DNA of 64,000 nt from Smallanthus sonchifolius (Eukaryota > Streptophyta > Magnoliopsida > Asterales > Asteraceae). Made by a program: the position numbers and the translations under genes. The stretch covers positions 9,302,842 through 9,366,841 of the forward strand of contig CM042042.1 of the NCBI GenBank assembly GCA_023525975.1, in the 5' to 3' direction. Below, piece after piece: positions 32,701-43,700 of this stretch (positions are counted from its first letter, which is position 1; each line of letters starts with the position of its first letter). The notes below the pieces were generated by a model, which was given only the letters and a program-made list of their open reading frames with translations, had not been told where the DNA came from and did not search any database.

Positions 32701-33035
32701 TTAATTCTTCACTCTTCTTGTGAACAAGTGAATCTTCAAACACAACATCAAATTCAATATTATTTACCAAACAAGCTTCATCGATCTCTAATTCTACAAA
32801 TGCTGATAACGATACAATGCGAAAAAGAACACAATTAGGTAAATTAGAATGGAGAAGGTGAAAACAAACCTAGTGATCGGATCTTCGAATTGAGCTTATC
32901 CAATTCGAATCGGAATGCTTCGGAGTCACCGGATCCGACTGCTACTCCATCACCGGCGTCATCAGCGCTAATCTGAGTGAAAATTAGGGCGAAAATGGAT
33001 AAAAGTAGGAGGATATGGAGCTTTGAGATCGCCAT
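23746..33035 (-). CDS. Coiled-coil ER membrane protein, At2g24420/At4g31340 family
   Basis: Fourteen exons joined by GT/AG borders, all in phase: 33035-32870, 32793-32585, 32479-32408, 32321-32208, 31880-31812, 31733-31677, 30479-30426, 30349-30287, 30146-30084, 29003-28839, 28763-28608, 26595-26515, 24022-23961, 23827-23746. They give 470 aa. Residues 1-24 are a signal peptide (ending QISA). About 45-230 is a long coiled coil. Then come family blocks seen here as [64 protein letters not shown] and [10 protein letters not shown] membrane anchor ([20 protein letters not shown], 424-443) and a basic tail ending [11 protein letters not shown] close the protein. Arabidopsis relatives are described as myosin-like or DNA-repair-ATPase-like, names based only on the coiled coil; the role is unknown. 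A 30-nt optional exon may lie at 31422-31451. Introns 11 and 12 are swollen by insertions. Confidence 0.9.
24394..24471. repeat. Perfect 39-bp tandem duplication
   Basis: Two identical 39-bp units (24394..24432 and 24433..24471) lie back to back in the 3' intron of the coiled-coil gene. A recent slippage or repair event; no function suggested. Confidence 0.9.
24907..26381. mobile_element. Long-TIR (Mutator-like) element with non-transposase cargo
   Basis: About 185 bp at the left (from GACTAAATTACAATTTTTGT) reappear inverted at the right (ending GTAATTTAGTC), at roughly 85 percent identity by eye. Long terminal repeats of this kind are typical of MULEs. No 9-bp target duplication is visible. 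The 1.1-kb interior is much richer in C and CCACC words than its surroundings and holds only short frames that I do not recognise, so it may be captured sequence (Pack-MULE-like). Confidence 0.6.
25295..25504. repeat. Duplicated modules inside the Mutator-like element
   Basis: A 38-bp block (25295..25332 and 25439..25476) and a 31-bp block (about 25390..25420 and 25474..25504) occur twice in the same order. In the second copy the spacer between them is lost. This indicates an internal tandem duplication followed by a deletion. Confidence 0.7.
26708..27842 (+). repeat. Ectopic copy of the ABC1-kinase gene upstream region
   Basis: This segment matches 49342..51444, the sequence upstream of the ABC1-kinase gene, except that the Helitron array 49542..50515 is absent here. 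It is bounded by a perfect 19-bp direct repeat (26689..26707 and 27843..27861), which marks it as the inserted copy. It carries the same three CACGTG boxes (27606, 27617, 27697). It lies in the intron between exons 28608-28763 and 26515-26595 of the coiled-coil gene, pointing antisense to that gene. Confidence 0.85.
27606..27702 (+). promoter_or_regulatory. Duplicated G-box cluster
   Basis: CACGTG at 27606..27611, 27617..27622 and 27697..27702, copied from the ABC1-kinase promoter. G-boxes are sites for bZIP and bHLH factors. Whether the copy is active is unknown. Confidence 0.45.
28122..28485. mobile_element. MITE with GTGTTTGGA inverted repeats
   Basis: GTGTTTGGATTGC at the left pairs with TATCCAAACAC at the right. 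The interior is AT-rich and non-coding. It sits in the enlarged intron of the coiled-coil gene. No clear target duplication. Confidence 0.45.
29266..29700. mobile_element. GC-rich-armed MITE with 8-bp target duplication
   Basis: 435 bp with perfect 17-bp ends (CTTGGTTTTAAAAAGCG and its inverse) and a perfect 8-bp target duplication, CATGTTAG at 29258..29265 and 29701..29708. The arms contain GCGC/GAGGCGC words. Non-coding; it sits in an intron of the coiled-coil gene. hAT-like by duplication length. Confidence 0.85.
30861..31118. mobile_element. Stowaway-like MITE
   Basis: CTCCCTCCATCTCCAAATA at the left pairs with GGGATGGATGGAG at the right, and a TA dinucleotide precedes the left end. This is the plant Tc1/mariner Stowaway pattern. 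It lies in an intron of the coiled-coil gene. Confidence 0.5.
31422..31451 (-). other. Candidate 30-nt cassette exon
   Basis: On the minus strand, TTGCAG precedes and GTAAGT follows a 30-base open stretch encoding [10 protein letters not shown]. It lies between two phase-0 exons (31677-31733 and 30426-30479), so including it would add exactly ten residues. Family members I recall go directly from one neighbour to the other, so it may be optional or spurious. Confidence 0.35.
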
Positions 33036-33240
33036 GGATACGAAGCAGAACCAAAAGGCCTACGGAGCCAATAGATTTGAGGTTTTTGTTGTACGCTCCG
33101 TCGAGATTGTGACGATACGTGAGATGTATGAATTTCACGTGGAGGCAGGTGAACGAATCCAAATGGATTGCGCGATGTTTTGTTGACTGATGAATCTATG
33201 ACTGAAGCTCTGCTTCGAACCTCCATTGATTTAAGTGCAT

Positions 33241-33426
33241 GTTTGGGATTACTTATCAAATCTCTTTTTGACTTTTTGGAAAAGTAAGTAGGACTTACTT
33301 TTCCAAAACAACTTCTCCTTCTCACAAAAAATAGCTTTTACACCTTTATCCAAACAAACTTTTAACTTATTGACTACTTGAAGAAGTTAATAAGTTAATA
33401 AGTAGGATCTAAAAGTAATCCCAAAC
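33241..33426. mobile_element. MITE with GTTTGGGATTACTT ends, in a promoter
   Basis: GTTTGGGATTACTT and its inverse AAGTAATCCCAAAC bound 186 bp of A/T-rich sequence with internal inverted repeats. It lies about 200 bp upstream of the coiled-coil gene start codon (33035), so within or near its promoter. Confidence 0.6.
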
Positions 33427-33469
33427 AACTTTTGATGTAAGCTCAAGCTGCAGTGCAGCCTGTGCTGGA

Positions 33470-33740
33470 CCTTATTAAACAAACAACCTCTCGAGCCCAG
33501 ACAATCATATCTTTTTTATAATTATTATTTAAAATGTTAAATATTGATTATTTATATAATAATTATTATTTTCGGATACAATTAAAATAATTATATATAA
33601 AATTATAACTATAAATATATTAATAATAAAATAATTAATAAATAATAAACGAGTTAAACCAAAACTATAATAGAAACCACTTATGAGTCGAGCTCATGCT
33701 TAGACAACCTCAGCTCGACTAAGGTCCTTCACACCTTTGC
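33470..33740. repeat. Decayed GAGCTCGAGC-type repeat
   Basis: CTCGAGCCC and CGAGCTCATGC words flank an AT-rich core, as in the 2579..3070 MITE but with no recognisable ends. Probably an old member of the same family. Confidence 0.35.
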
Positions 33741-34026
33741 ATAAAATCAAAATTGGATTAAGATGTGTTTGAACTGGTCGGCAAGGGTAGAGAGAATGCT
33801 CTCCGAATGTCACATCAACGTCTAAACTCTTTAAATATGTGGGAATACAACCTCAAACTTCCCAAAAACTTTTTCTCAATTAATCAATTAAATTAAATCT
33901 TTATTTTATGTTCAAATTTAAACCAAATCTCTCGAGGAGATGTTTGGGAAGTAAACCATGATTGGTGAGAGAACGGTGTTCCTAACTAGGGCTGAACCAT
34001 CCCAAACCCATTCTATGTGCCTTAAA

Positions 34027-34300
34027 TAGAGATGCACAAAAAAACCGGTCTGGGTTTTCAAACCGATCCATATCGACTGTTAAACCAGTTAGAAACTGGT
34101 TCAAACCGCCAGTTTAAAACTGGTTTGTAAACCTATAGTACTGAAACCAATTTGAACTGAACCAAACCTGGTTTGAAACCGGTCAAAACCCCCCTCTTAA
34201 ACCGGTTTGAAGCCAAACAAGTTTTGATTTTTATTGACCAACCCGGTTTCGATTTGATTTCAAACTGGTTCGGTTTAAAAAACCAATTTGTGCACCTCTA
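34027..34300. mobile_element. hAT-type MITE with AACCGGTTTG interior
   Basis: 274 bp with inverted ends TAGAGATGCACAAA and (minus strand) TAGAGGTGCACAAA. The 8-bp flanks match at six positions (GCCTTAAA, GCCCTAAT). The interior is made of AAACCGGTTTGAA words. It belongs to the TAGRGGTG terminal family seen at 2579, 8991, 43257 and 63266. It lies just downstream of the ArgRS stop codon. Confidence 0.8.
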
Positions 34301-34760
34301 GCCCTAATAACTATTTGATTAATGTAGGGTTGATTAGACACATGAATTGTAATACATATAATTATTTAACAAATTAATAATAAAACCATGAAAGAGTTCG
34401 AGGGGAGAATATTTTTCTTAAGTTTTATTTTACCATTAAATATTTTGTTATATTAAAATAGTAGGTTAGAAACTCATATATTACACGGACTGAATAAATC
34501 TAACTTGTTGTAAACTAAACTCAAACCTGAATCGGCTCACCAAATTGTGCTTAAAATCATTTTGCACCTTTTACAAGACAAGAAAGATGTGAACTTCTAG
34601 CATGTGTTTAGTGTATGAATCATAAACTTATCTTGCAATCATAATCTAGTAATACAAAGATGTTGAATGGGTCGAAAAGACTACTAAAAACATTTACAAC
34701 CTTCAAGGGTGTATTGAGTTTGAATTAAATTCTTCAGGGTCCAAGTTGTAAAATTAGAGA

Positions 34761-37700
34761 TCAGAGTTTGTAGACAGGAGTAATCCCCAAAAGATGAAAG
34801 CATTTCCTCATCACAACTGCAGTTGCCTCACACAACAATAATCTGCTTGTCTCCTCAGCAGACCCAACAACCTGCCAAAAATCCAAAGCAAGATTTTATA
34901 AAAATATTTTGGCTTGATAAAAGGGTCGTGTTGGCGGGTCGAACCCAAAAACTATACACGTGAACCCAAACAAGACACAGGTATTTGTAGGTTGACATGA
35001 ACACAGTCCATATAACATAAAAAAAAACTAACTGTATAATAATACTCCAAAATTACAAATGAGTATAAAACAATTATGATTAGCACGAAAAAACAATTAT
35101 TTTATTTTTTTGTATAATAATACTCCAAAACTGCAAATGTGAATAAAACAATTATGTTTTAAGTATATAAAATAATGCTCATTCTCTTTTTAACTTTTAA
35201 ATTTTAGCATAAAATAACCAAACAGTTTTAAGTTACGACATAAAACACGCTTTTAAAATGAACTATAGAAATAAACAGATCAATCCAAAATCCAAAACAA
35301 GAAGCATTTTGGCCCAACCCAAAAATTATACACGTGAACCCAAACACGATGCACGTATTCATAGGTTGATATGAACATGGCCAATTTAACATGAAAAAGT
35401 TTTTTTTTTGTATAATAGTACTCCAAGATTACACATGTGCATAAAACAATTTATGTTTAACACGAAAAAATGATTATTTTATTTTATTGCATAATAATAC
35501 TCCAAAATTACAAATGTGTATAAAAAAATATGTTTTAAGTATAAAAAGTAATGCTCATTTCTATTTTTTAACTTACAAATTTTGACATAAAATACCCAGA
35601 CAGTTTAAGTTACGACAAAAAACAGCCTTTCAAAAAAATAAACAGGTTAAACGGGTCAACCCGCAAACCTGGGTGGTTGACTAGAGACGACCCATCAGGT
35701 TAAATGTGCGCGAGTTCGACCCGAAACTAAACCCAAACCCAAACCCAAACCCATGAATTCCATGTTAGGTCCGTGTGGTGTCAAAAATCCACACCACTAC
35801 AGATAACAGAATAGACATACTGCAGTATACCTGGCACTCTGAGTAGAAACTTGTAAACTTCTCGGATAAATCGTATAGGTATTCACACAGGACATTTGGT
35901 AACAGATTTGTGCAAGCCTCTTCCACAACCTGTAAAGAAATAAAATGGTATTTGCAAAATTAAATCAAAATATGTTTGCCCGTACAAAAAAATTGCCCGC
36001 TTTGACCCGTTTACCGAACCCACACAATTTGTCACCTATATACATGCATATGGGGCATATGTATCATTGTAGAATGTGAGCAAAGACGCTTGAAATATGG
36101 TTTCTTCATCAAGAAATGCCTTACCTCGGCAAACTGGAGCAAATGTAATCCCAGCTTGCGTTCTTCATCTTTCTGCAATAATAATTGTCCCTCCTGTCAC
36201 AAACAATTGAATCCAATCATAAACTTGATGTTCAGTTCAAGAACCAAAAATAAGAAATAAAAATTGTATAAATTGTAGCGACATGACAGTGATGATAAAC
36301 TCTTACCCTTTTCAATTCCTCTACGTCTTTACCAGATTTTCTGATAATTGAACATATTCGAGCATGTGCATACAGCAGATATACTGCAGTATTTCCCTAT
36401 TTATCAAAGAATATGAGCAGGTAAGAAACAAGAACAGTGTTACGAATTGAAATTTAGACTTGAACGTAATAGAAATGGGAAAAAATTATTAAGCATGCCT
36501 TATCGTTAAGCATCTGATCAAAATTGAATGTGTAATTGGTCAATCTGTTATTCTTCAGGTCTGCATACCTGTTAAGAACATAAATAGTCAAACAAGAGAA
36601 ATAGAAAATGAAAACACCGCAGTAATCAGATATTGGATGTGGCAATTTCGGCCCATTTTTGATAAAAATGGGTCAGTTTGGGTTGTGAACTTGTGATTCA
36701 TCTCCAACACGTCAAAAGAGTAAATTCGTAAAACTTGGTTAGAAAAGCATATCCAATGGGTTTACTGAGAGAAACAGGTCAAAGTCACCCAAAGACTAAA
36801 GTGTTTTGACGTTTTCAAATGCATTAGAATCTCACTTAAGAGGAGTATAAACAACAACCAATGGTATGAGTACAATAACCACAAATATAAATAATAAAAG
36901 CATTAGAATCTTACTTAACAGCACCATATCCAACTGCTTCAGCAGTTTGCTCAAGTTCCTCAGCAGTCCACTCAGCAGCCTTACCTATTGAAATTAGGAT
37001 TACCACATTTTATAAATTGACTTCACATAAAGGATATATTTATTCTAATAATAAACCAATTTATGGTTATACCTCGTTCCACAAGACCTGCTTTACAACG
37101 GGTTTTAGCTTCATCGAGTAAATCAACCAACTTAACCACTTCAGTACTACGGGTTCTAAATCTCTTTCCATCATCACCAAGAACAAGACCAAACCCTACA
37201 TGACTTGTTTTAGGGTATTCGCTCTCGTCGTTTGAAATCCACCCTGCACGTTTAGCAGCCTGAAAAAAGAATCGTTTTAGCTTCACTAATATTCAATTTC
37301 TTGATATCTTTTTAAACTGTTATGCTGTTTAAAAGTGACTTACAGTGAAGAACATTTCAAAATGCTCTCTCTGGCCTACATCAGTCACATATATTATCCA
37401 CTCAGCTTTTTCCTCATTAAGCCGATACCTGCATATAACATGAAAAAAATAAAAAGTTCAAATAAATCTATTGCTAGCTATAAAGATATAAGTTATTTAA
37501 GAAAACTAACCACAGAGCTGCAAGATCTGTTGAAGCATAGTTGAAACCTCCATCTCTCTTCACAACTATAAGAGGTACCTTTTTTCCTTCAATAAATATC
37601 ACCTGAGCTCCTTCACTTTCTTCGATCAAACCCTTTTGCCTGAGCAGATCTAGAGTCCCAGGAATGTAGGGATTATAAAAGCTTTCACCCTGAAGGTAAC

Positions 37701-40700
37701 AGAATTAAACACCAACTCATAAATTATTTTGTATCAAGAGAAAAAAAAATGAATATACCTTTTCTTCCAAGTGAACCCCTAGACGCTGATATACTTTTTC
37801 GAAACCCTTTCGACTTATTTCACAGATTTGTGCCCATGCCTTCCGGTACTTTTCCTCACCACCCATTTCAATATTCATTATATTACTATTAAGAAAAAGT
37901 AAGATGACCAAACAATTCGAACACTATATTAGTAGTGGATTTTTATTCATAGACTGAATAATGTGGATGTTGATTGCAATGGTTATGTGGGCCACAAAGT
38001 TATTTAATTCACCTGGAGACTGACTACTGCCCGTTGGGCTCTCTCTTTGAATTCAGCATCACCATCAAATCTCTGTTTTGATGCCTTATAGAACACCTAT
38101 CAAAGTACCACGTGAGTCAAGATAACACCAACTGACCACTGATCAAAAAGAAAAAGATATTGAATTTTGAAGTGTTATTAATGGAATCAATTGATAATAG
38201 AAGTAATCAGGACAAAAGGTAATTCAGAAATCTGAAACCTCAGGATGCATCTTGTGCATATTATATAAATTATCAATTAAAGTAGTTGTGAAACAATTGC
38301 TTAGCATTGGCAACTAAAAATGTTAAATCAGAAAAAAGCTACATGATGAAGTAAAAAAAATTCAACGCTGAAATGTGAGAAAAACAATGTGCTTCTCTAA
38401 TCACCTGCAACATTACGTTTTAGCAAGTACTACTCCCTCTGTCTCATAGAAGTAGCAACTATTGAATCTTGATGTGATTACAAAAAGTGTTTTGATTGTT
38501 AGTCAATAATATTGACTCGATATGATAGAATAAGGAAACGTCTGGGCCCAACTCAAATCATAGGTAAATTCAAACAATGAAAAAGGGCAAATTGTTAACG
38601 GACTTTGAAAATTGACCGCAAATGAAAGAGTCTAACTAACATGGGACGTTACAAAATGAAAATTGTTGTGATTTCTCTTAACAGAGAAACTATGTAATTA
38701 GAAGCATTCGCAGAGGATCTATATAACAATGAGATTCCACAAGTGGTGTAAATTAGGAGTAACTATGCTCACCTCAAGTTCTCCAATATCTTGATCATTA
38801 ACTTCCCCGTCTGGGAACTTTTCGAATAGAAACTCAATCAACATTCCAAACTGCAGAAAAATGATAGAAACATATATTCGCATTATTTATTTACACAAAA
38901 AAAGTAAAGACTTTAAATGTAATACTATATGCTTCTTACTTCCCACAATATATAAGATTTATAATATTAAAATTCACTAAAGATCAATTGCATGTACCTG
39001 AGTGCCCCAATCCCCAACATGGTTTCTGCGAAGCACATCAACCTTAGAATACTCAAGCATACGGGCTAGCGTGTCTCCAATGATAGTTGACCTCAAATGA
39101 CCAACATGCATTTCCTTTGCAATGTTGGGTGATGAAAAGTCAACTATTGCCCTTTTGACAGAAAGCTTTGGTGCCCATGTGTCTATACCGTCTGTTAGCA
39201 TATTCTGGATTCTCTGCAGAAACAATAGTGACAAAATTGGAGAAGGAAAAAAGTTAGGTCGAAATTGTAATGCATTTTCAAAAAAATCACAAAATTAAAG
39301 AATAAAAAATTGAATACCTTGGCTATCCATTGTGTTGATAACTTGATGTTTATAAAGCCAGGCCCGGCTATGGAGCATGATTCTATCATGTCAGATGTTG
39401 GAAGATTCCGCATGATGGCCTATATATTAGAAAGATCACATGAACCATGTAACTGATATTATAAAATAAATTACTCTATATATTCAACATGCATGTAATT
39501 CATATTCACACAAAAAGAAAAAGTATTACCTGTCCAACAGGTTGTGGACCTCTAAATTCTGTACCTTTGCCTTTTATTTTAGACCATAAGCTCATGGCAT
39601 TGTTGCTATTTATGTAATGAAAAATTCTGCATTAGTACTCAGCGTTCTGAAGAAAAGCAAGCAATACAAAAAATGATGCAGAATGCAGCCAAAATTACTA
39701 ATATAATCTAGTATGTTACAAGACTATAAAACTAAAGATTGTTCGAGTACTATAGAAAGCAAAATATAAGAAGAAACAAACATGCACAAATATGAGAAAA
39801 AACATATACCATTGGTAATCCCCAGCTTCCTTCTTGGAGCACGCAGCTATAAGAGGTGCCACTTCTGGCTCATCAGGAACAGTAACTTTCAATGAGACCT
39901 CAAATACCTTTGCTATTTGTTCTTTAAGGCTCCCAGTATTATCTTCCTGTATAACAAAACCGTTGGCATCATCTTACCGTATACACTTATAAAATAGAAC
40001 ATACATATTCTGTAAATCCAAACTTTTAGGCTTTTGTATCTATTCTTGAAGTGTGATTCCGATGCTAGTTTGAACACACATACAAGTCGATATACATGCA
40101 TCATGATGTGTGAGTTAATAAACTTACAGGTGCAGCTGCCATGGTTGACGTGGAGTGTGCCCACTTAACCAGAAAGTTTCTTCTATATGCTTCTTTCAGA
40201 ATATCTGTCTAGTTTTGCAGTAACAAATATGTAAGTAATTCGCATTCCGATTATGCAAACAGAGCAATCAAAGAAATTCACTTACTTGCCAACAAAATAG
40301 CTAAGTGTATGAAAATGAAAAAAGATATATATGCAAGTTACCAATAAGCTAATGACACAGGCATGCATCCTAGGCACTAAGTTTGATGTCAACCCGTTAG
40401 CTACCTAGCATCGAATACCTAAACCCCCTACGTGCATGTTGTTAGGAACAACGTGGCGCAGCGGAATCAACACACACACATGCACAAACGATAATCATGC
40501 GGTACAGAAAAATAAACGACACAAGAATTTTACGTGGTTCGGTCCCAGTGGGGGACCTACATCCACGGGCTGCAACTAGGTTATTTCATTAAGCTCAAGG
40601 GCACACAGATTACAGTTACAACATAGGGTATTTATAGATTAAAACTAGGGTTCCTAACTTGTTCTCCAAGTTAGGCCCAAACCGTAGAGATAGGCCCATT

Positions 40701-43700
40701 AGGGCCGGCTAACCCTAATTAGGGCCGGCCGCCTCTAAACGAGACTCCACACCTAACAATCTCCCACTTGGAGGCTCGAGCAATCCTCAATCCACCATCC
40801 AAGCAGACCCTATACCATTAACTCCAGTAATCTTCAATAACAGAAATCCTCCAAGCCTCCAGTTCTAAGAACAAGCTAACACTTCACTATTAGAAGTTTC
40901 CAAGCCTCCAACTCCCAAGAACAAGCTAAGATTTCAAATAATAAAAAAGTCCTCCAAGCCTTCAGTTCTCATAAACAAGCTAAGACTTCAATCCAATCCT
41001 CCTAGTTGCAGCAGCCAACTCCACAATTACCAGAAGAGCCCGTTGAAGCTCCCCCGAGCTCCAACCCAGCAGTCATCACTGACCCAGCCATGGCAAAACC
41101 CGTCATTGACTCATCCTCAATCTCAACCGGCACCTACTCACTCGAACTACCGACTTCAGAGACTTCCAGAGGAAACACCACTCTCCAAAACCTGCAAGTA
41201 CCATGGAGAGATTTTCCCATTCGGAATTCCGGTCTTCAAAACCCAACGGTGTTTAGAACTGTACCCAGAACACGTCCCATGCTCCCACTGTTCCCAAAAC
41301 CCCTGACCTGGTTTAAACCTCCGAATGCACTCAGCTGACATCCCCGTGGCTCCAAGATTCACACTTGCAAAATGAATCCACTTAGCTCTACCCGATGCAG
41401 CGAGTCAAGACTTTAATACTCGAAAGTTGGTTCCCTTCTTCCAGCGATACATAATCCTGTATCTTCCCAAAGTCTTCAAACAATAGATTCACCAATGCTT
41501 CATAGAAGTGAGTAATGAAGCATACCAGAATCTTGAACCCAAGAGTCTCCACTGCCATCACTGAGTCCCAATGCATCAACCCAGACACATTCTCAGAAGC
41601 AGAATTTACTATCTTTGACATCGACTCTAAAAGAATGTCACATACCTCCATGCAGCTCCACCAAGTCAACTATGCTCAGCTCCCACTGTCCCTGTTATCC
41701 CAACCCATGCCAAATGTCGTACCACTGATCACCACCGAACAAGAAACCGCTTCACAGTTCTAGACCAGCTAACCGGCAAACGGTTATAACAACAGCAGAG
41801 CTTTCATGAAAGCAAACGGTACCAAGGATTCTGTGATCGTACACCCGATCATCTAACCCTAACCGAAAAAATCTTTCAACCGAGCAAATATCACATGACT
41901 TCCCTTTTTTCACTTATGTCATCACCAGCACACCCGCTGGTTCCATTTTCTCCCGGTTTATCCATCGTTAGTACCACATCCAAGTTCACTTGACAAACCA
42001 ACCAACCGAAATCCAAACCGCCAAACCTTTCGATAACAACCATCCTGTCTCCAGCCATAACAATAGCACACAGAAAATATATCGAAACAGTGAAACAAAC
42101 ACAGTAATGTCACGGGCCTGAACTTGACAGTTGTTCTACCAAACACTGTCAATAAACCGATCTGCTCCTGCAATAAACCTCGCAGACAAATCTAAACCCG
42201 AATACTGAATTTCACATAACCCGGTTCCCAAATAGTTGATAATAAACAGTCAAACAGAACTAAACAAAACTCTAACCTTTACCCGACGAATCCAAGAGCT
42301 TTATAACCAAACCCTAATCGGCGGCTTCAAAGAGTTTAACCCGGTACCCGAAACAATCAAACCGTTAACCCGCAACACAAACCCGAAACACCCGACCCGA
42401 CGCTTCACCTGCAAACCCGAGTGAAACCAGCAACTCCAAGAGATCCACAACAGAAACTCTAATTGCAAAATCACTCCAAATCAGTCCCGAACAGCCTTAT
42501 TTTCTCCCAAAACAGCCCCGTTTTCCTCCAAAACAGCCCTGTTTTCTTTCCCCTTTTGCGCAACCTAGGATTTGAAAAAACCCTAATTCCGGCGGCCCAA
42601 AAAACAAGAAACCAGGCTGCGAATCAGCCCTGGAACAGCAGCAGAAAAAAGGAAAATTTTTTTTTTTTCGAAAACACTGTTCATGCCGGAAAAACACTGT
42701 TCACTCCGGAAACACTGTTCACGACGGCGACGGTACTGTAGCGGCGGCGACGGTACTGTAGCAGCAGATCTGAATCAACCCTCGATCAGCCTCTACCCTT
42801 TTTTCTCGATCGAAAACCGTGCAGACCGTGTGTAAACAACGAGCCAAAGCTCTGATACCACTTGTTAGGAACAACGTGGCGCAGCGGAATCAACACACAC
42901 ACATGCACAAACGATAATCATGCGGTACAGAAAAATAAACGACACAAGAATTTTACGTGGTTCGGTCCCAGTGGGGGACCTACATCCACGGGCTGCAACT
43001 AGGTTATTTCATTAAGCTCAAGGGCACACAGATTACAGTTACAACATAGGGTATTTATAGATTAAAACTAGGGTTCCTAACTTGTTCTCCAAGTTAGGCC
43101 CAAACCGTAGAGATAGGCCCATTAGGGCCGGCTAACCCTAATTAGGGCCGGCCGCCTCTAAACGAGACTCCACACCTAACACATGTACCCTAGCTGAACT
43201 ATTAACTTGTTTGGAACCGACAAAAACAAAAGACTGAAAGGAGATACCGAGTAACCTAGGGGTGTTCATTATCAATTCGAGACCGATTAAACCGAAAACC
43301 GAACCAAAAAGAACCAAACCTAATAACCCAATTTGATTTTTGGATATACAGATTCTGAATACGGATATAACTGAATAACCCGTATTAACCGAATATCCAC
43401 AATATGTTTTTTAGATCTCACATATGATATATACAATACTTCATAACTATTTTTTCTCAATCATATGTTGCAAAATAACTCCAAATTTTTTATACTATAC
43501 TCTATGTTGTCAAAAGCCCTTGGGCGTGCGCCTAGGCCCTCAGACGAGGCGAGGCGCAGGAAAAGCGCTGCAACCCAGGCTCTCCGGCGACCTTCGAGGG
43601 AGATTCCGGCTAGATTCCGGTCAGATTGCAATGAGATTCCGGCCAAATCATTAAAGTTCTAGTAAAATTCTACAAATTTTGGGCAAACTGGTCTTAACAA

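Larger units (their letters stand above)
40440..43181 (-). mobile_element. Non-autonomous LTR retrotransposon with identical LTRs
   Basis: 2742 bp in ArgRS intron 1. Two LTRs of 319 bp (40440..40758, 42863..43181) appear identical, and a perfect target duplication CATGT lies at 40435..40439 and 43182..43186. On the minus strand the 5' LTR is followed after two bases by TGGTATCAGAGC, the copia-type initiator-Met primer site, and the 3' LTR is preceded by AAGTGGGAGAT (polypurine tract). The 2.1-kb interior has no gag or pol domain, only short frames of no recognised family, so it must have moved with proteins from another element. Identical LTRs mean very recent insertion. Confidence 0.93.

Noticed and set aside
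41006..41763. Pro-rich frames as Gag of the non-autonomous element
   Set aside because: They are on the strand opposite to the element's primer site and LTR order, lack Gag motifs, and overlap each other in several frames.
43424..43662. Arg-rich frames on both strands
   Set aside because: They are produced by GC-rich palindromic arms of a MITE.
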